Shown here piece after piece: positions 7,472 through 16,355 of a stretch of 41,718 nucleotides of DNA (position 1 is its first letter; every line of letters begins with the position of its first letter). The stretch spans positions 1 through 41,718 of the forward strand of contig JADYZP010000071.1 in assembly GCA_020853025.1 (NCBI GenBank), read 5' to 3'. The notes below the pieces were generated by a model. That model was not told the DNA's origin and ran no database searches. It worked only from the letters and a program-made list of their open reading frames with translations. The DNA is from Burkholderiales bacterium. Lineage in GTDB: Bacteria; Pseudomonadota; Gammaproteobacteria; Burkholderiales; Casimicrobiaceae. A program made the position numbers and the translations under genes.

Positions 7472-8168
7472 AGCGCCGCCTCGCCCATTCGCGGATTCCT
7501 TGCGTCGCCGCGTTCAACACCACCACGATCGTGATCAGCACCAGCCCCAGCGCGAGCGCGAGCGGCAGATCGCCCTTGCTGGTTTCCAGCGCGATGGTCG
7601 TCGTCATGACGCGCGTGACGCCGTCGATGTTGCCGCCGACGATCATCACCGCGCCCACTTCGGCGATGGCGCGGCCGAAGCCGGCCAGCAGCACCGTCAC
7701 CAACGAAAACCGGGTATCCCATATCAGCGTCAGCGCCGCGCGAAAAGTCCTTGCACCGAGCGAGACGAGCTGTTCGCGGTACTCACCCCACGCGTCGGCG
7801 ACGATCTGCCGCGAAAGCGCGGCAATGATCGGCGTGATCAGAATCGTCTGCGCGACGACCATGGCCGCCGGCGTGAACAGGATGCCGAGCGCACCGAGCG
7901 GACCCGCGTGCGACAGCAGCAGGTAGACGACGAGACCGACGACCACCGGCGGCAAACCCATCAGCGAGTTCAGCAGCACCGTCAGCACCTGCCCGCCGGG
8001 AAAGCGTCCGACCGCGATCGCAGCACCCAGCGGCAGTCCCAGGATCGACGACGCCAGCGTCGCGGTGAGGCTGACGCGCAACGACAGCTCGACGATCTCC
8101 AGGAGATTCGGATCGAAGTGCGAAACCAGGCTGGCGGCAACCACCAGGCTTTCGGAAAATGAATTCAT
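7464..8168 (-). CDS. tupB: Tungstate ABC transporter, permease TupB
   Basis: 234-residue binding-protein-dependent permease with about five membrane helices. The cytoplasmic coupling (EAA-like) loop is around SLGARTFRAALTLIWDTRF, followed by GRAIAEVGAVMIVGGNI, a stretch typical of TupB/ModB permeases. It is the first gene of tupBCA. ATG 8168 has no convincing Shine-Dalgarno. The upstream 50 bp carry repeated TGCAT motifs that may bind the HTH-PBP regulator. Confidence 0.9.
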   Translation of the reverse strand: MNSFSESLVVAASLVSHFDPNLLEIVELSLRVSLTATLASSILGLPLGAAIAVGRFPGGQVLTVLLNSLMGLPPVVVGLVVYLLLSHAGPLGALGILFTPAAMVVAQTILITPIIAALSRQIVADAWGEYREQLVSLGARTFRAALTLIWDTRFSLVTVLLAGFGRAIAEVGAVMIVGGNIDGVTRVMTTTIALETSKGDLPLALALGLVLITIVVVLNAATQGIREWARRRYG

Positions 8169-8173
8169 TCGAC

Positions 8174-8216
8174 TGCATAAGCGGCAAGGTATGCATTATG
8201 ACTGCATTTTTATGCA
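8174..8216. promoter_or_regulatory. TGCAT repeat cluster upstream of tupB (candidate operator)
   Basis: An AT-rich island in GC-rich DNA directly before tupB. TGCAT occurs at 8174-8178, 8192-8196 and 8203-8207, and its complement ATGCA at 8212-8216. The last two form a perfect inverted repeat TGCAT-N4-ATGCA. The 8192, 8203 and 8213 (TGCA) copies are 10-11 bp apart, one helical turn. This looks like a multi-site operator; the neighbouring HTH-PBP protein is the natural candidate ligand. Confidence 0.5.
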
Positions 8217-8284
8217 ATTCATACAGATCATGAACGTACCGATTGCGCGACCGAACGCATCGCGAGCTCGTGCTGCGCTTGGGT

Positions 8285-10801
8285 TCAGCCGAGCTGGCGA
8301 ATCACCGCCAGCGGCGGTTGCCGCGCCGTTGCGCGCGTGCCGAGCCACCCGGCAAGCGTCACCGCAACCGCACCGCCGAAGAGGCCGTAGACCCAGACCA
8401 TCGGGTTGGCTGCGAAGGGAATCCTGAACACATGATCGGCCAACGCCCAGCCGGTGGCGGTGGCCCCGGCAGCGGCGATACCTCCCGCCAGCGTGCCGAG
8501 CAGCAGGAATTCGGCGATCTGCGCCGCCGCGAGCTGCCGCCGCGAAGCACCCAGCGTGCGCAGGATGGCGGCATCGAAGCTGCGCTCGTCCTGCGTCGCG
8601 GCGATCGCGGCCTGCAGCACCAATAGGCCTCCGGCGAACGTGAACAGGAACACGAATTCGACCGCGCGCGACACTTGATCCATGATTCCCTGCACCTGGC
8701 GGACGATGTCACCGATGTCGATGGCGAGGATGTTCGGATGCTTCTGCACCAGCGCGGGAAGCCAGGTACCGGCGCCATCGGGCGCACGGAATGCGGCGAT
8801 GTACGTCGCCGGCATCGCGTCGAGCGGCCCGGGTGGAAACAGCGCGAAAAAATTGACGCGGAAGCTGTCCCAGTCGACCTTGCGCAGGCTGGTCACCTTG
8901 GCCGAGACCCGATTGCCGGCGATGTCGAAGGTCAGCGTGTCGCCGAGCTTGACACCCAGCGTTTCCGCGATGCCGTCTTCGAGCGACAGGCCGGCGTCCG
9001 CGGCCGGCGTCGCCGGCGTCCAGAACGCACCCTTTGTCACCTGGTTGCCCTTCGGCAGCGCGTCCGCCCACGACAGGTTGAATTCGCGCTCGGCAAGCCG
9101 GCGTGCACGCGTGTCTCCATATTTCCTGGTGTCGAGCGCCGCCCCATTCAGCTCGACCAGGCGTCCGCGCACCATCGGCCGGAACGCGACATCGGAACCG
9201 ACGCCCTTGGCAAGTTGCGCGCGCGCGTCGGCAACCTGCTCCGGCAGCACGTTGACCAGGAATTGGTTCGGCGCGTCGGGCGGCAGGCTGGCGCGCCAGT
9301 TGTCGAGCAGGTCGCCGCGGACGACGGCAAGCAGCAGCAGCGCCATCAGACCCAGCGCCAGCGCGCCGATCTGCAAGCTCGACGCAAACGCGCGACGGCG
9401 CAGGTTGGCGAGCCCGAAGCGCCACGTCACGCCGCGCTGCGGCAGGTAGCGCAGCAGCGCGAGCGCGGCCCAGGCGACGAGTGCCGAGGCGAACAGCAAT
9501 CCGGCCACACCCCCGACCATGATCAACCCGGCTTGCACTTCGCGCGCCTGAAATCCGATCAGCAGCGCAATCGTGGCGGCCCCCAGACCGTAGGCGAGGA
9601 TGCCGCCTGCGCGCGGTCGCGGCAGGTCGCGCCGCAGCACACGCAGCGGCGGCACGCTGGCCAGCGCGACCAACGGCGGCAGCGCAAAGCCCAACAGCAG
9701 CAACATCCCGGTCGCGAAGGATAGGGCACCGGGAACCCACGACGGTGGTGGCAGATCGCCGGCGACCAACGACGACAACAGCATCGCCAGCAGCTCTTGC
9801 CCCGCGAGCGCGACAACGATGCCGACCGTGCAGGCGAAAACGCCCAGCACCAGGAACTGCACGACGAACAGCGCGAGCGTCTGCCCGACGCGCGCCCCGA
9901 AGCAGCGGAACATCGCGGCCGCATCCAGATGCCGGCGCAGGTAGCGCGACGTCGCAAGCGCGACTGCAACCGCCGCGAGCAGCACGGCGACCAATGCGGC
10001 GAGTCCAAGATATTTTTCCGCTCGTTCCAGCGTTTGCCGCACTTCGGGGCGCAGGTCACGCACGGTTTCCAGTCGCTGCCCGGCCTTCAACTCGGTGCCA
10101 AGCCACGCGCGATAGTCTTCGAGCTTCGCACCGCCCGCGTTGTCGGCGACCAGCAAACGCCACGTCGCGCGGTTGCCCGGCTGCAGCAGCCTGGTCGCCG
10201 GCACGTCGTCGATGTTGAGCAGCAGCTTCGGCCCGAGCGCGAAGACCATGCCCGCGACCTCGGGTTCCTGCTGAACGATTGCCGATACGGTGAGCGTCGA
10301 CTCGCCCACCGAAATGCGGTCGCCGATCTTCGCGCCCAGGCGCTCGGCAAGCCGCGTGTCGGGCCAGGCCTCGCCGCGCGCGGGGATGGTCGTCGCGATA
10401 CGGCCATCCGGACGCGCCGGATCGACGAGCACGACTTCGCCACGCAATGGATAGCCGGCACCTACCGCCTTGACGTCGGAGAGCACCGCGGACGCCTCGG
10501 GTGACGCGCGCGTGGTCGGCGGCACCATGCTGTTGAAGCGGATTACCGGCGTCGTGACGAGGCCTCGCTGCCGCGCGCTTTCATCAAAAGCCGCCGGCAG
10601 CTCGCGATCGCCGGAGATCATGAGGTCGGCGCCGAGCAGCAGGTTGGCCTGCATGGTCAGCGCCGACTTCACGCGGTCTGCAAAGAGTCCAACGGTGCCG
10701 ACGCTGGCGACGGCTACCACGACCGCGGCGGCGAGCACGCGCAACTCACCCGCGCGCCAGTCGCGGCGCAGGAGTCGCATCGCAAGCCGCAGCATCCGCA
10801 T
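8285..10801 (-). CDS. ybbP: FtsX-like ABC permease, YbbP family
   Basis: 838-residue inner-membrane protein, the permease half of the YbbA-YbbP system (MacB/LolCE superfamily of mechanotransmission ABC proteins). One helix lies near residues 20-40. A large periplasmic domain (about 45-265) and two FtsX-type helix groups follow, with a second periplasmic domain between them and three C-terminal helices. The Arg/Lys-rich entry RLLRRDWRAGELRVLAAAV is typical. It starts 12 nt after the ybbA stop. Length fits the family (about 800). Transported substrate unknown; association with tesA suggests lipid-related work, which is inference. Confidence 0.9.
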   Translation of the reverse strand: MRMLRLAMRLLRRDWRAGELRVLAAAVVVAVASVGTVGLFADRVKSALTMQANLLLGADLMISGDRELPAAFDESARQRGLVTTPVIRFNSMVPPTTRASPEASAVLSDVKAVGAGYPLRGEVVLVDPARPDGRIATTIPARGEAWPDTRLAERLGAKIGDRISVGESTLTVSAIVQQEPEVAGMVFALGPKLLLNIDDVPATRLLQPGNRATWRLLVADNAGGAKLEDYRAWLGTELKAGQRLETVRDLRPEVRQTLERAEKYLGLAALVAVLLAAVAVALATSRYLRRHLDAAAMFRCFGARVGQTLALFVVQFLVLGVFACTVGIVVALAGQELLAMLLSSLVAGDLPPPSWVPGALSFATGMLLLLGFALPPLVALASVPPLRVLRRDLPRPRAGGILAYGLGAATIALLIGFQAREVQAGLIMVGGVAGLLFASALVAWAALALLRYLPQRGVTWRFGLANLRRRAFASSLQIGALALGLMALLLLAVVRGDLLDNWRASLPPDAPNQFLVNVLPEQVADARAQLAKGVGSDVAFRPMVRGRLVELNGAALDTRKYGDTRARRLAEREFNLSWADALPKGNQVTKGAFWTPATPAADAGLSLEDGIAETLGVKLGDTLTFDIAGNRVSAKVTSLRKVDWDSFRVNFFALFPPGPLDAMPATYIAAFRAPDGAGTWLPALVQKHPNILAIDIGDIVRQVQGIMDQVSRAVEFVFLFTFAGGLLVLQAAIAATQDERSFDAAILRTLGASRRQLAAAQIAEFLLLGTLAGGIAAAGATATGWALADHVFRIPFAANPMVWVYGLFGGAVAVTLAGWLGTRATARQPPLAVIRQLG

Positions 10802-10813
10802 GCGTGCCTTCGC

Positions 10814-11503
10814 TTAAGCCGCGACGCGGTCGTCGCCGACCAGCCGGCCGGCGGCCAGCGAGAGCTTGCGGCCGCAGCGCGCGGCGAGCGTCTGGTCGTG
10901 CGTGACCAGCACCAGCGTCGTGCCGTGCTCGCGGTTCAGGCTAAACATCAGATCGGCCACCTCGACGCCGGTGGCGCCGTCGAGATTGCCGGTAGGCTCG
11001 TCGGCCATCAACAGCTTCGGCTCGCCGGCGAAGGCGCGCGCGATCGCCACCCGCTGCTGCTCGCCGCCGGACAACTGGCGCGGATAGTGGGTCACGCGCC
11101 GCGCAAGGCCGACGCGGTCGAGCCACGCCTGCGCGTGCGGCAGCGCGTCGTCGGTACCGGCGAGTTCGAGCGGCAGCATGACGTTCTCCAGCGCCGTCAG
11201 CGCCGGCAGCAACTGGAACGACTGGAAGACGAAGCCCAGCAGGCGCTGGCGCATCGCCGCCCGCGCGTCTTCATCCAGCGCCCCCAGCGCCTGGCCGTCG
11301 ACGTGGACTTCACCCGATGTCGGGCGGTCGAGACCGGCGAGCAGGCCGAGCAGCGTCGTCTTGCCGGAACCGGAGGCGCCGACGATGGCGATCGACGCGC
11401 CAGGCTCGACGGCGAAGGACACGTCGTCGAGGATGGTCAGCGGATCGTCGCCGCTCCTGACGATCTTGGTCAGCGCAACGGCGCGGATGATGGAGGCGGG
11501 CAT
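10814..11503 (-). CDS. ybbA: ABC ATPase YbbA (LolD-like)
   Basis: 229-residue ATPase partner of the following YbbP permease. Walker A is GASGSGKTT (42-50). The Q-loop in FVFQSFQLLP is typical of LolD/MacB-type ATPases, the signature is LSGGEQ (144-149), Walker B is LLMADEP (164-170) and the H-loop is VTHDQ. It is divergent from tesA across 166 bp, the same arrangement as ybbA/tesA in E. coli. Confidence 0.92.
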   Translation of the reverse strand: MPASIIRAVALTKIVRSGDDPLTILDDVSFAVEPGASIAIVGASGSGKTTLLGLLAGLDRPTSGEVHVDGQALGALDEDARAAMRQRLLGFVFQSFQLLPALTALENVMLPLELAGTDDALPHAQAWLDRVGLARRVTHYPRQLSGGEQQRVAIARAFAGEPKLLMADEPTGNLDGATGVEVADLMFSLNREHGTTLVLVTHDQTLAARCGRKLSLAAGRLVGDDRVAA

Positions 11504-11655
11504 GGGGTCGGCAGACTGTTGCAGCAGATGCGGACGCTTCGGAGCGTTTGCAAGCTACTTGGGATTCACGGCACATCGCGCCATAGTCGGCCCGGCGTCG
11601 ATTCATTGTAGCTTGCCCGTGGAAGACCAAGCGCCAGCCGGTGAGACTGGAAGGA

Positions 11656-11661
11656 TACAAT
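11656..11661 (+). promoter_or_regulatory. -10 box TACAAT 8 nt before tesA
   Basis: TACAAT ends 8 nt before ATG 11670; the intervening CGCCTCCC is not a Shine-Dalgarno. Initiation 7-8 nt downstream would give a leaderless or nearly leaderless tesA mRNA. No good -35 hexamer at 16-18 bp. Confidence 0.45.
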
Positions 11662-11669
11662 CGCCTCCC

Positions 11670-12326
11670 ATGACAAGCTTGTCTTCGATCGCGTCGGTCC
11701 GGATTCGTTCGTTACTCTGCGCCGCGTGCGCCGCGCTGCTGCTGATCGCGTCGGCGGCGGCACAGGATACGCGGCCGGCGATCCTGATCGTCGGCGATTC
11801 GGTTTCCGCCGGCTACGGATTGGCGCGCGGCCAGGGCTGGGTCGACCTGCTGGCAAGAAAGCTCGATGCGGGAGGCTACGCGTATCGCGTGGTCAACGCC
11901 TCGATCAGCGGCGACACGACCGCCGGCGGCCGCGCCCGTTTGCCGGCGCTGCTTGCGCAGCACCAACCCGCCGTCGTCGTCATCGAACTCGGCGGCAACG
12001 ATGCGCTGCGTGGCGGCAAGCTTGCGTCGACGCGCGATAATCTCGACGCGATGGTGAAGGCGTCGCAGGCCGCGGGCGCGCGCGTCCTGCTGGTCGGCAT
12101 GGACATGCCTTCCAACTACGGACCTGCGTACGTGCGTGAATTTCGGAACCTCTACACGGACGTGGCGAAGTCGCGGCGTGTGCCGCTGGTTGCTTCGTTC
12201 TTCGATGGCTTTGGCGAGGACCTCACACGATTTCAGTCCGACCGGATCCATCCGACCGCCGAAGCGCAGCCGCTGCTGCTCGACAACGTATGGCCGAAGC
12301 TCGCCGCGCTCTTGCAGCGAAAGTGA
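11670..12326 (+). CDS. tesA: TesA-type SGNH esterase/lysophospholipase
   Basis: Periplasmic multifunctional esterase (thioesterase I, protease I, lysophospholipase L1), 218 residues. A signal peptide ends after ASAAA (about 31). SGNH blocks are all present: GDSVSAGYG (42-50, nucleophile Ser44), Gly of block II near 81, GGND (108-111) and DRIHP (Asp191/His194). Length matches TesA. ATG 11670 is chosen because it gives the signal peptide; the frame is open upstream only as antisense of ybbA. Its stop overlaps the next gene's GTG (GTGA), coupling it to mnmH. Confidence 0.92.
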   Translation: MTSLSSIASVRIRSLLCAACAALLLIASAAAQDTRPAILIVGDSVSAGYGLARGQGWVDLLARKLDAGGYAYRVVNASISGDTTAGGRARLPALLAQHQPAVVVIELGGNDALRGGKLASTRDNLDAMVKASQAAGARVLLVGMDMPSNYGPAYVREFRNLYTDVAKSRRVPLVASFFDGFGEDLTRFQSDRIHPTAEAQPLLLDNVWPKLAALLQRK

Positions 12327-13399
12327 ACGCCGACACCAAGGTCGGTATCGAGGCGCTGCCGGCCTATCCGACGCGCATCGACGTGCGCAGCCCGTCGGAG
12401 TTCGCCGACGACCACGTCCCCGGTGCGATCAACCTGCCGGTGCTCGACGACGCCGAGCGCGCGGAAGTCGGCACGCTGCACGCGCGCGAGTCGGCCTTCG
12501 CGGCCAAGCAGCGCGGCGCCGCGATCGTCGCCCGCGCCATCGCGCGCATCGTCGAGACGCATGGCCAGGGCAAGCCTCGCGACTGGGCGCCGCTCGTCTA
12601 CTGCTGGCGCGGCGGCAAGCGCAGCGGCGCGCTCGCGCACGTGCTGCGTGAAATCGGCTGGAAGGCGGTGCAGCTCGAAGGCGGCTACCGGACGTGGCGG
12701 CGGCACGTGGTCGCCGCGCTCGCCGCACCCTGCCCCGCCTATCGCTTTGTCGTCGTCTGCGGCCTCACCGGGTCCGGCAAGAGCCGCCTGCTCGATGCGC
12801 TGGCACAGATCGGCGCGCAGGTGCTCGACCTCGAAGCGCTGGCCCGGCATCGCGGTTCGCTGCTCGGCGACCTGCCGGATGATGCGCAGCCCACGCAGAA
12901 GTGGTTCGACAGCCAGCTGCTGGAGGCACTCACGGGATTCGACCCGCAACGCCCCGTCTTCGTCGAATCGGAAAGCAAGCGCGTCGGCTCGGTGCAGCTG
13001 CCCGCAGCCTTGCTGTCCGCGATGCGCGATGCCGAATGCATCAGGCTCGCGACGCCGCAGTCGTTGCGCGTCGCGCTCTTGAAGGAGGACTACGCGCATT
13101 TCATCGCCGACCCGAAGGCGCTGGTCGACCGTCTCGCACTCCTCGCACCGCTGCATGGCCACAAAATGGTTGCTCGCTGGACCGACGCCGCCGATGCCGG
13201 AGACTTCGACACGCTGGTCGACGACCTGCTGGTGAAGCACTACGACCCCACCTACACGCGTTCGCTCGAACGCAATTTTCCGCACAGCGCACGGGTGCAG
13301 ACGTTCACACCGGTCGCAGTTTCGACGGCCGCGTTCGTGGCGCTGGCGCACGACATCGTCTCTGCCACCACGCGGCCGGTGACGGAGTCCGTCACCTGA
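12323..13399 (+). CDS. mnmH: tRNA 2-selenouridine synthase MnmH (SelU)
   Basis: 358-residue enzyme that converts 2-thiouridine at wobble position 34 of tRNA-Lys/Glu/Gln to 2-selenouridine, via geranylated intermediates, using selenophosphate. The N-terminal rhodanese domain carries IDVRSPSEF (19-27) and catalytic Cys94 in VYCWRGGKRS. The C-terminal P-loop domain carries GLTGSGKS (147-154). Both are SelU hallmarks. GTG 12323 overlaps the tesA TGA; an upstream in-frame ATG at 12290 would overlap tesA by 37 nt and add residues outside the family alignment. Presence implies selenophosphate supply (selD) elsewhere in the genome. Linkage to tesA has no obvious functional logic. Confidence 0.92.
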   Translation: MNADTKVGIEALPAYPTRIDVRSPSEFADDHVPGAINLPVLDDAERAEVGTLHARESAFAAKQRGAAIVARAIARIVETHGQGKPRDWAPLVYCWRGGKRSGALAHVLREIGWKAVQLEGGYRTWRRHVVAALAAPCPAYRFVVVCGLTGSGKSRLLDALAQIGAQVLDLEALARHRGSLLGDLPDDAQPTQKWFDSQLLEALTGFDPQRPVFVESESKRVGSVQLPAALLSAMRDAECIRLATPQSLRVALLKEDYAHFIADPKALVDRLALLAPLHGHKMVARWTDAADAGDFDTLVDDLLVKHYDPTYTRSLERNFPHSARVQTFTPVAVSTAAFVALAHDIVSATTRPVTESVT

Positions 13400-13468
13400 G
13401 TCGTCAGCGAGTGCGCTTGGTGAACAAGATCGCATGCGGCGCTATCCGGCTCCAGCGGCGAGGGGGCC

Positions 13469-13486
13469 GTAACACCCGGTTACAAT
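13469..13486 (+). promoter_or_regulatory. GTAAC-N5-GTTAC palindrome overlapping a -10 box (DUF1800 operon)
   Basis: GTAAC (13469-13473), ACCCG, GTTAC (13479-13483) is a perfect 5-5-5 dyad. Its right arm runs into TACAAT (13481-13486), a good -10 hexamer 77 nt before the DUF1800 start. An operator covering the -10 would suit repression. The binding protein is unknown. Confidence 0.4.
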
Positions 13487-13562
13487 TCGTTGCAGCTTGC
13501 GCGTCGTCACCCGCGCAGACTACGGCGTTGATCGGCGAAACACCCAGCCGACGAGGACCGTC

Positions 13563-15125
13563 ATGCTGCTCCGACTCGCCACCGCCGTCTTGCTCTGCCT
13601 CGCGGCCGCATCGGCCGCCGGCGCCTCGGCTCCGCTGGGTTACGACGATGCGCGCCACCTGCTCGCGCGTACCGGCTTCGGGCCCACCGATGCCGAGGTC
13701 CGGCGCTTCGCCGGCTTAACGCGCGAGCAGGCGGTGACGCAGTTGCTGCGCGACACCCGCAGCAGCGCGGTCACGCCGCCTCCGCTCTGGGCGGATGACG
13801 ACGCAGCGCTGCGCTATCCGAATCCGCAGACCGCGACCGTCGACGAGCGCCGTGCGTTCCGCCAGCAGCAGGTTCGGCAGGGCCTCGAGCTTCGTGCCTG
13901 GTGGATGACCGAGATGCTCGTCACGTCGTCGCCGTTGTCGGAGCGGATGACGCTCTTCTGGCACAACCATTTCGTGTCGAGCCAGCAGAAGGTGCGCTTC
14001 GCGCGCCTGATGTACGCGCAGAATAGGACCTTGCGCGAGCATGCGCTCGGCAGCTTCGCGGCGCTGCTGCACGCCGCGTCGAAAGAGCCGGCGATGCTCG
14101 TCTATCTCGATGGCGCGAAAAGCCGCCGCGACCAGCCCAACGAGAATTTTGCGCGCGAAGTGATGGAGCTGTTCACGCTCGGCGAGGGCCATTACAGCGA
14201 GCAGGACATCAAGGAAGCCGCGCGCGCCTTCACCGGCTGGAGCGTCGACCGCGACACCGGCCGCTACCGCTACCGGCCCTTCCTCCGCGATCCAGGTGTG
14301 AAGACCGTGCTCGACCGCAGCGGTCGCTTCGACGGCGACGCCGTGCTCGACATCATCCTCGCCAGACCGCAAACCGCACAGTTCATCGTCGCCAAGCTCT
14401 GGCGCGAATTCGTCTCCGCCGAGCCGGACCCGGAGGAGGTCGCGCGCATCGCGCAGATCTTCCGCGGCCAGGACTACGATATCAAGGCGGCGTTGCATGC
14501 ACTGCTGCTCAGCAACGCGTTCTGGGCGACGGAAAACCGCGGCACGCTGGTGAAGAGCCCCGTCGAACTCGTCGTCGGCACGCTGCGCCAGCTCGAAATC
14601 GCGCCGGAGGCCGCGATGCCCTTCGCCATCGTCGCAGCGGGGATGGGCCAGAACCTGTTCTCGCCGCCCAACGTTCGCGGCTGGCCCGGCGGCATCGCGT
14701 GGATCAACAGCGATACGCTGCTTGCGCGCAAGCAGTTTCTCGACCGGCTGCTGCGTGGCGACGGTGGTGTTCCCGCGAGCATGCGCATGATCGCCACCGG
14801 TAGCGCGCCGGCACCCGCCAGCAGCGGAGCTTCGACGTCAGTGGCGACGGATGCGAACGAGGCCATTGCCGCGAGCGATCTCGACGACGCAAAGGTGCGC
14901 GCACGACAGTTCGCACTCGCCGTCGACCGTGGCCTGCGCAGCGTGCACTTCGACGCCGTGCGTTGGCTCGCCCGGCAGCAAGGCGCCACGCCGACGGCGA
15001 AGATGCGCACGGCACAGGCATTGCTGCTGCCACTGACTCCGCCGATGGCCGATGCCGAAGGTGACGTCGATGCTCGCAGCTTCGTCCGCGCGACGCTGCT
15101 CGATCCCGCCTACCAGCTCAAGTGA
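13563..15125 (+). CDS. Exported DUF1800 protein
   Basis: 520-residue protein of the DUF1800 family; function unknown. A Sec-type signal peptide (1-23, MLLRLATAVLLCLAAASAAGA) starts at ATG 13563, 5 nt after GAGGA, a convincing Shine-Dalgarno. The family core begins YDDARHLLARTGFGPT. It also shows WMTEMLVTSSPLSERMTLFWHNHF, NENFAREVMELFTLGEGHYSE, AARAFTGW and PNVRGWPGG, all characteristic. An Ala/Ser-rich linker near residue 420 precedes a C-terminal tail. It is followed 20 nt later by a DUF1501 gene, its near-constant partner in many bacteria. The pair probably acts together outside the cytoplasm. Confidence 0.88.
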   Translation: MLLRLATAVLLCLAAASAAGASAPLGYDDARHLLARTGFGPTDAEVRRFAGLTREQAVTQLLRDTRSSAVTPPPLWADDDAALRYPNPQTATVDERRAFRQQQVRQGLELRAWWMTEMLVTSSPLSERMTLFWHNHFVSSQQKVRFARLMYAQNRTLREHALGSFAALLHAASKEPAMLVYLDGAKSRRDQPNENFAREVMELFTLGEGHYSEQDIKEAARAFTGWSVDRDTGRYRYRPFLRDPGVKTVLDRSGRFDGDAVLDIILARPQTAQFIVAKLWREFVSAEPDPEEVARIAQIFRGQDYDIKAALHALLLSNAFWATENRGTLVKSPVELVVGTLRQLEIAPEAAMPFAIVAAGMGQNLFSPPNVRGWPGGIAWINSDTLLARKQFLDRLLRGDGGVPASMRMIATGSAPAPASSGASTSVATDANEAIAASDLDDAKVRARQFALAVDRGLRSVHFDAVRWLARQQGATPTAKMRTAQALLLPLTPPMADAEGDVDARSFVRATLLDPAYQLK

Positions 15126-15145
15126 CGGAGGGTGAGCGTAGTCCG

Positions 15146-16333
15146 ATGATGAACCGCCGTCACTTCCTGCAATCGTTCGCCGCGTTGCCGCTTGCGCGAG
15201 TGGCGGCGCCACTGACGTTGTCTCCGACAGTCGAAGTCGCCGTCGCCGCCACCTCTTCGGCCGCCGGCTACCGCAAGGTTCTGGTGCTCGTCGAACTGAA
15301 GGGTGGCAACGACGGGCTCAACACGCTGGTGCCGTATGCAGATCCGGCGTATTACGCGCTGCGTCCGCGGATCGCCATCGAGCGTGACCGCGTGATCCCG
15401 CTGACCGATCGTGCGGGGCTGCATCCTTCGCTGGCGCCGCTATCTGGATTCTGGCACGCCAACCGACTCGCGGTGCTGCAGGGTGTCGGCTATCCGCAGC
15501 CCAACCTGTCGCATTTCCGCTCGATCGAGATCTGGGATACCGCGAGCCGAAGCAACGAATACCTGCAGCAGGGATGGCTGACGCGCGCCTTCGTGTCGCG
15601 GCCGGTGCCGCAGTCCTTTGCCGCCGACGGCGTGATCGTCGGGTCGGCCGAGCTTGGTCCGCTGGCCGGCAGCGGCACGCGCGCCATCGCGCTCGCCGAC
15701 ACCGAGCAGTTCCTGCGTCGCGCGAAGCTCGCGCATCCGGTCGTAGTGGCACGCAACCCGGCGCTCGCGCACATCGAAAAGGTCGAGGCGGATATCGTGC
15801 ATTCGGCGGCGCAGCTTGCCGGCCGCGTAGAGTTCGCCACGGCGTTCCCGGCAGGCGCCTTCGGCAAAGCGATCGGGACCGCATGCCAGATCATTGCCAA
15901 TCCCGCCGGCGTGGCCGCGGTACGCGTCACTTTGTCCGGCTTCGATACGCACGCCAACCAGCCGGCGATCCAGGCGCGGCTGCTCGGCGAACTCGCCAAC
16001 GGACTGCGCTCGCTCCACGACGCGATGGTCGAGATCGACCGCTGGAACGACACGCTGGTGCTGACCTACGCCGAATTCGGACGTCGACCGCAGGAAAACC
16101 GCAACAACGGCACCGACCACGGTACCGCCTCCGTCCACTTCGCGATGGGCGGTCGCGTGACCGGCGGGCTCTACGGCGCCGCGCCGGACCTGGCGCGTCT
16201 GTCGGCCGACGGCAATCCCGCCCATGCGCTCGATTTCCGGGACGTCTACGCCACCGTGCTCGACCGCTGGTGGGGTGTCGACTCGCGCGCCGCGCTCGGC
16301 GGCCGCTACGCACCGTTGCCGTTTCTCGCCTGA
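15146..16333 (+). CDS. Tat-exported DUF1501 protein
   Basis: 395-residue member of the DUF1501 family, related to the alkaline-phosphatase/sulfatase fold. The start MMNRRHFLQSF carries a twin-arginine motif, so export in folded form is expected. Family blocks include VLVELKGGNDGLNTLVPYADPAYY, LHPSLAPL, GVGYPQPNLSHFRSIEIWD, SGFDTHANQ and the C-terminal YAEFGRRPQENRNNGTDHGTA with the Asp/His metal-ligand candidates. ATG 15146 (or 15149) follows GGAGGGTGAG; an in-frame GTG at 15122 overlapping the previous stop would bury the Tat signal. Operon with DUF1800. Substrate unknown. Confidence 0.88.
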   Translation: MMNRRHFLQSFAALPLARVAAPLTLSPTVEVAVAATSSAAGYRKVLVLVELKGGNDGLNTLVPYADPAYYALRPRIAIERDRVIPLTDRAGLHPSLAPLSGFWHANRLAVLQGVGYPQPNLSHFRSIEIWDTASRSNEYLQQGWLTRAFVSRPVPQSFAADGVIVGSAELGPLAGSGTRAIALADTEQFLRRAKLAHPVVVARNPALAHIEKVEADIVHSAAQLAGRVEFATAFPAGAFGKAIGTACQIIANPAGVAAVRVTLSGFDTHANQPAIQARLLGELANGLRSLHDAMVEIDRWNDTLVLTYAEFGRRPQENRNNGTDHGTASVHFAMGGRVTGGLYGAAPDLARLSADGNPAHALDFRDVYATVLDRWWGVDSRAALGGRYAPLPFLA

Positions 16334-16355
16334 GCGGCGGACAGCGGGCAACCGT

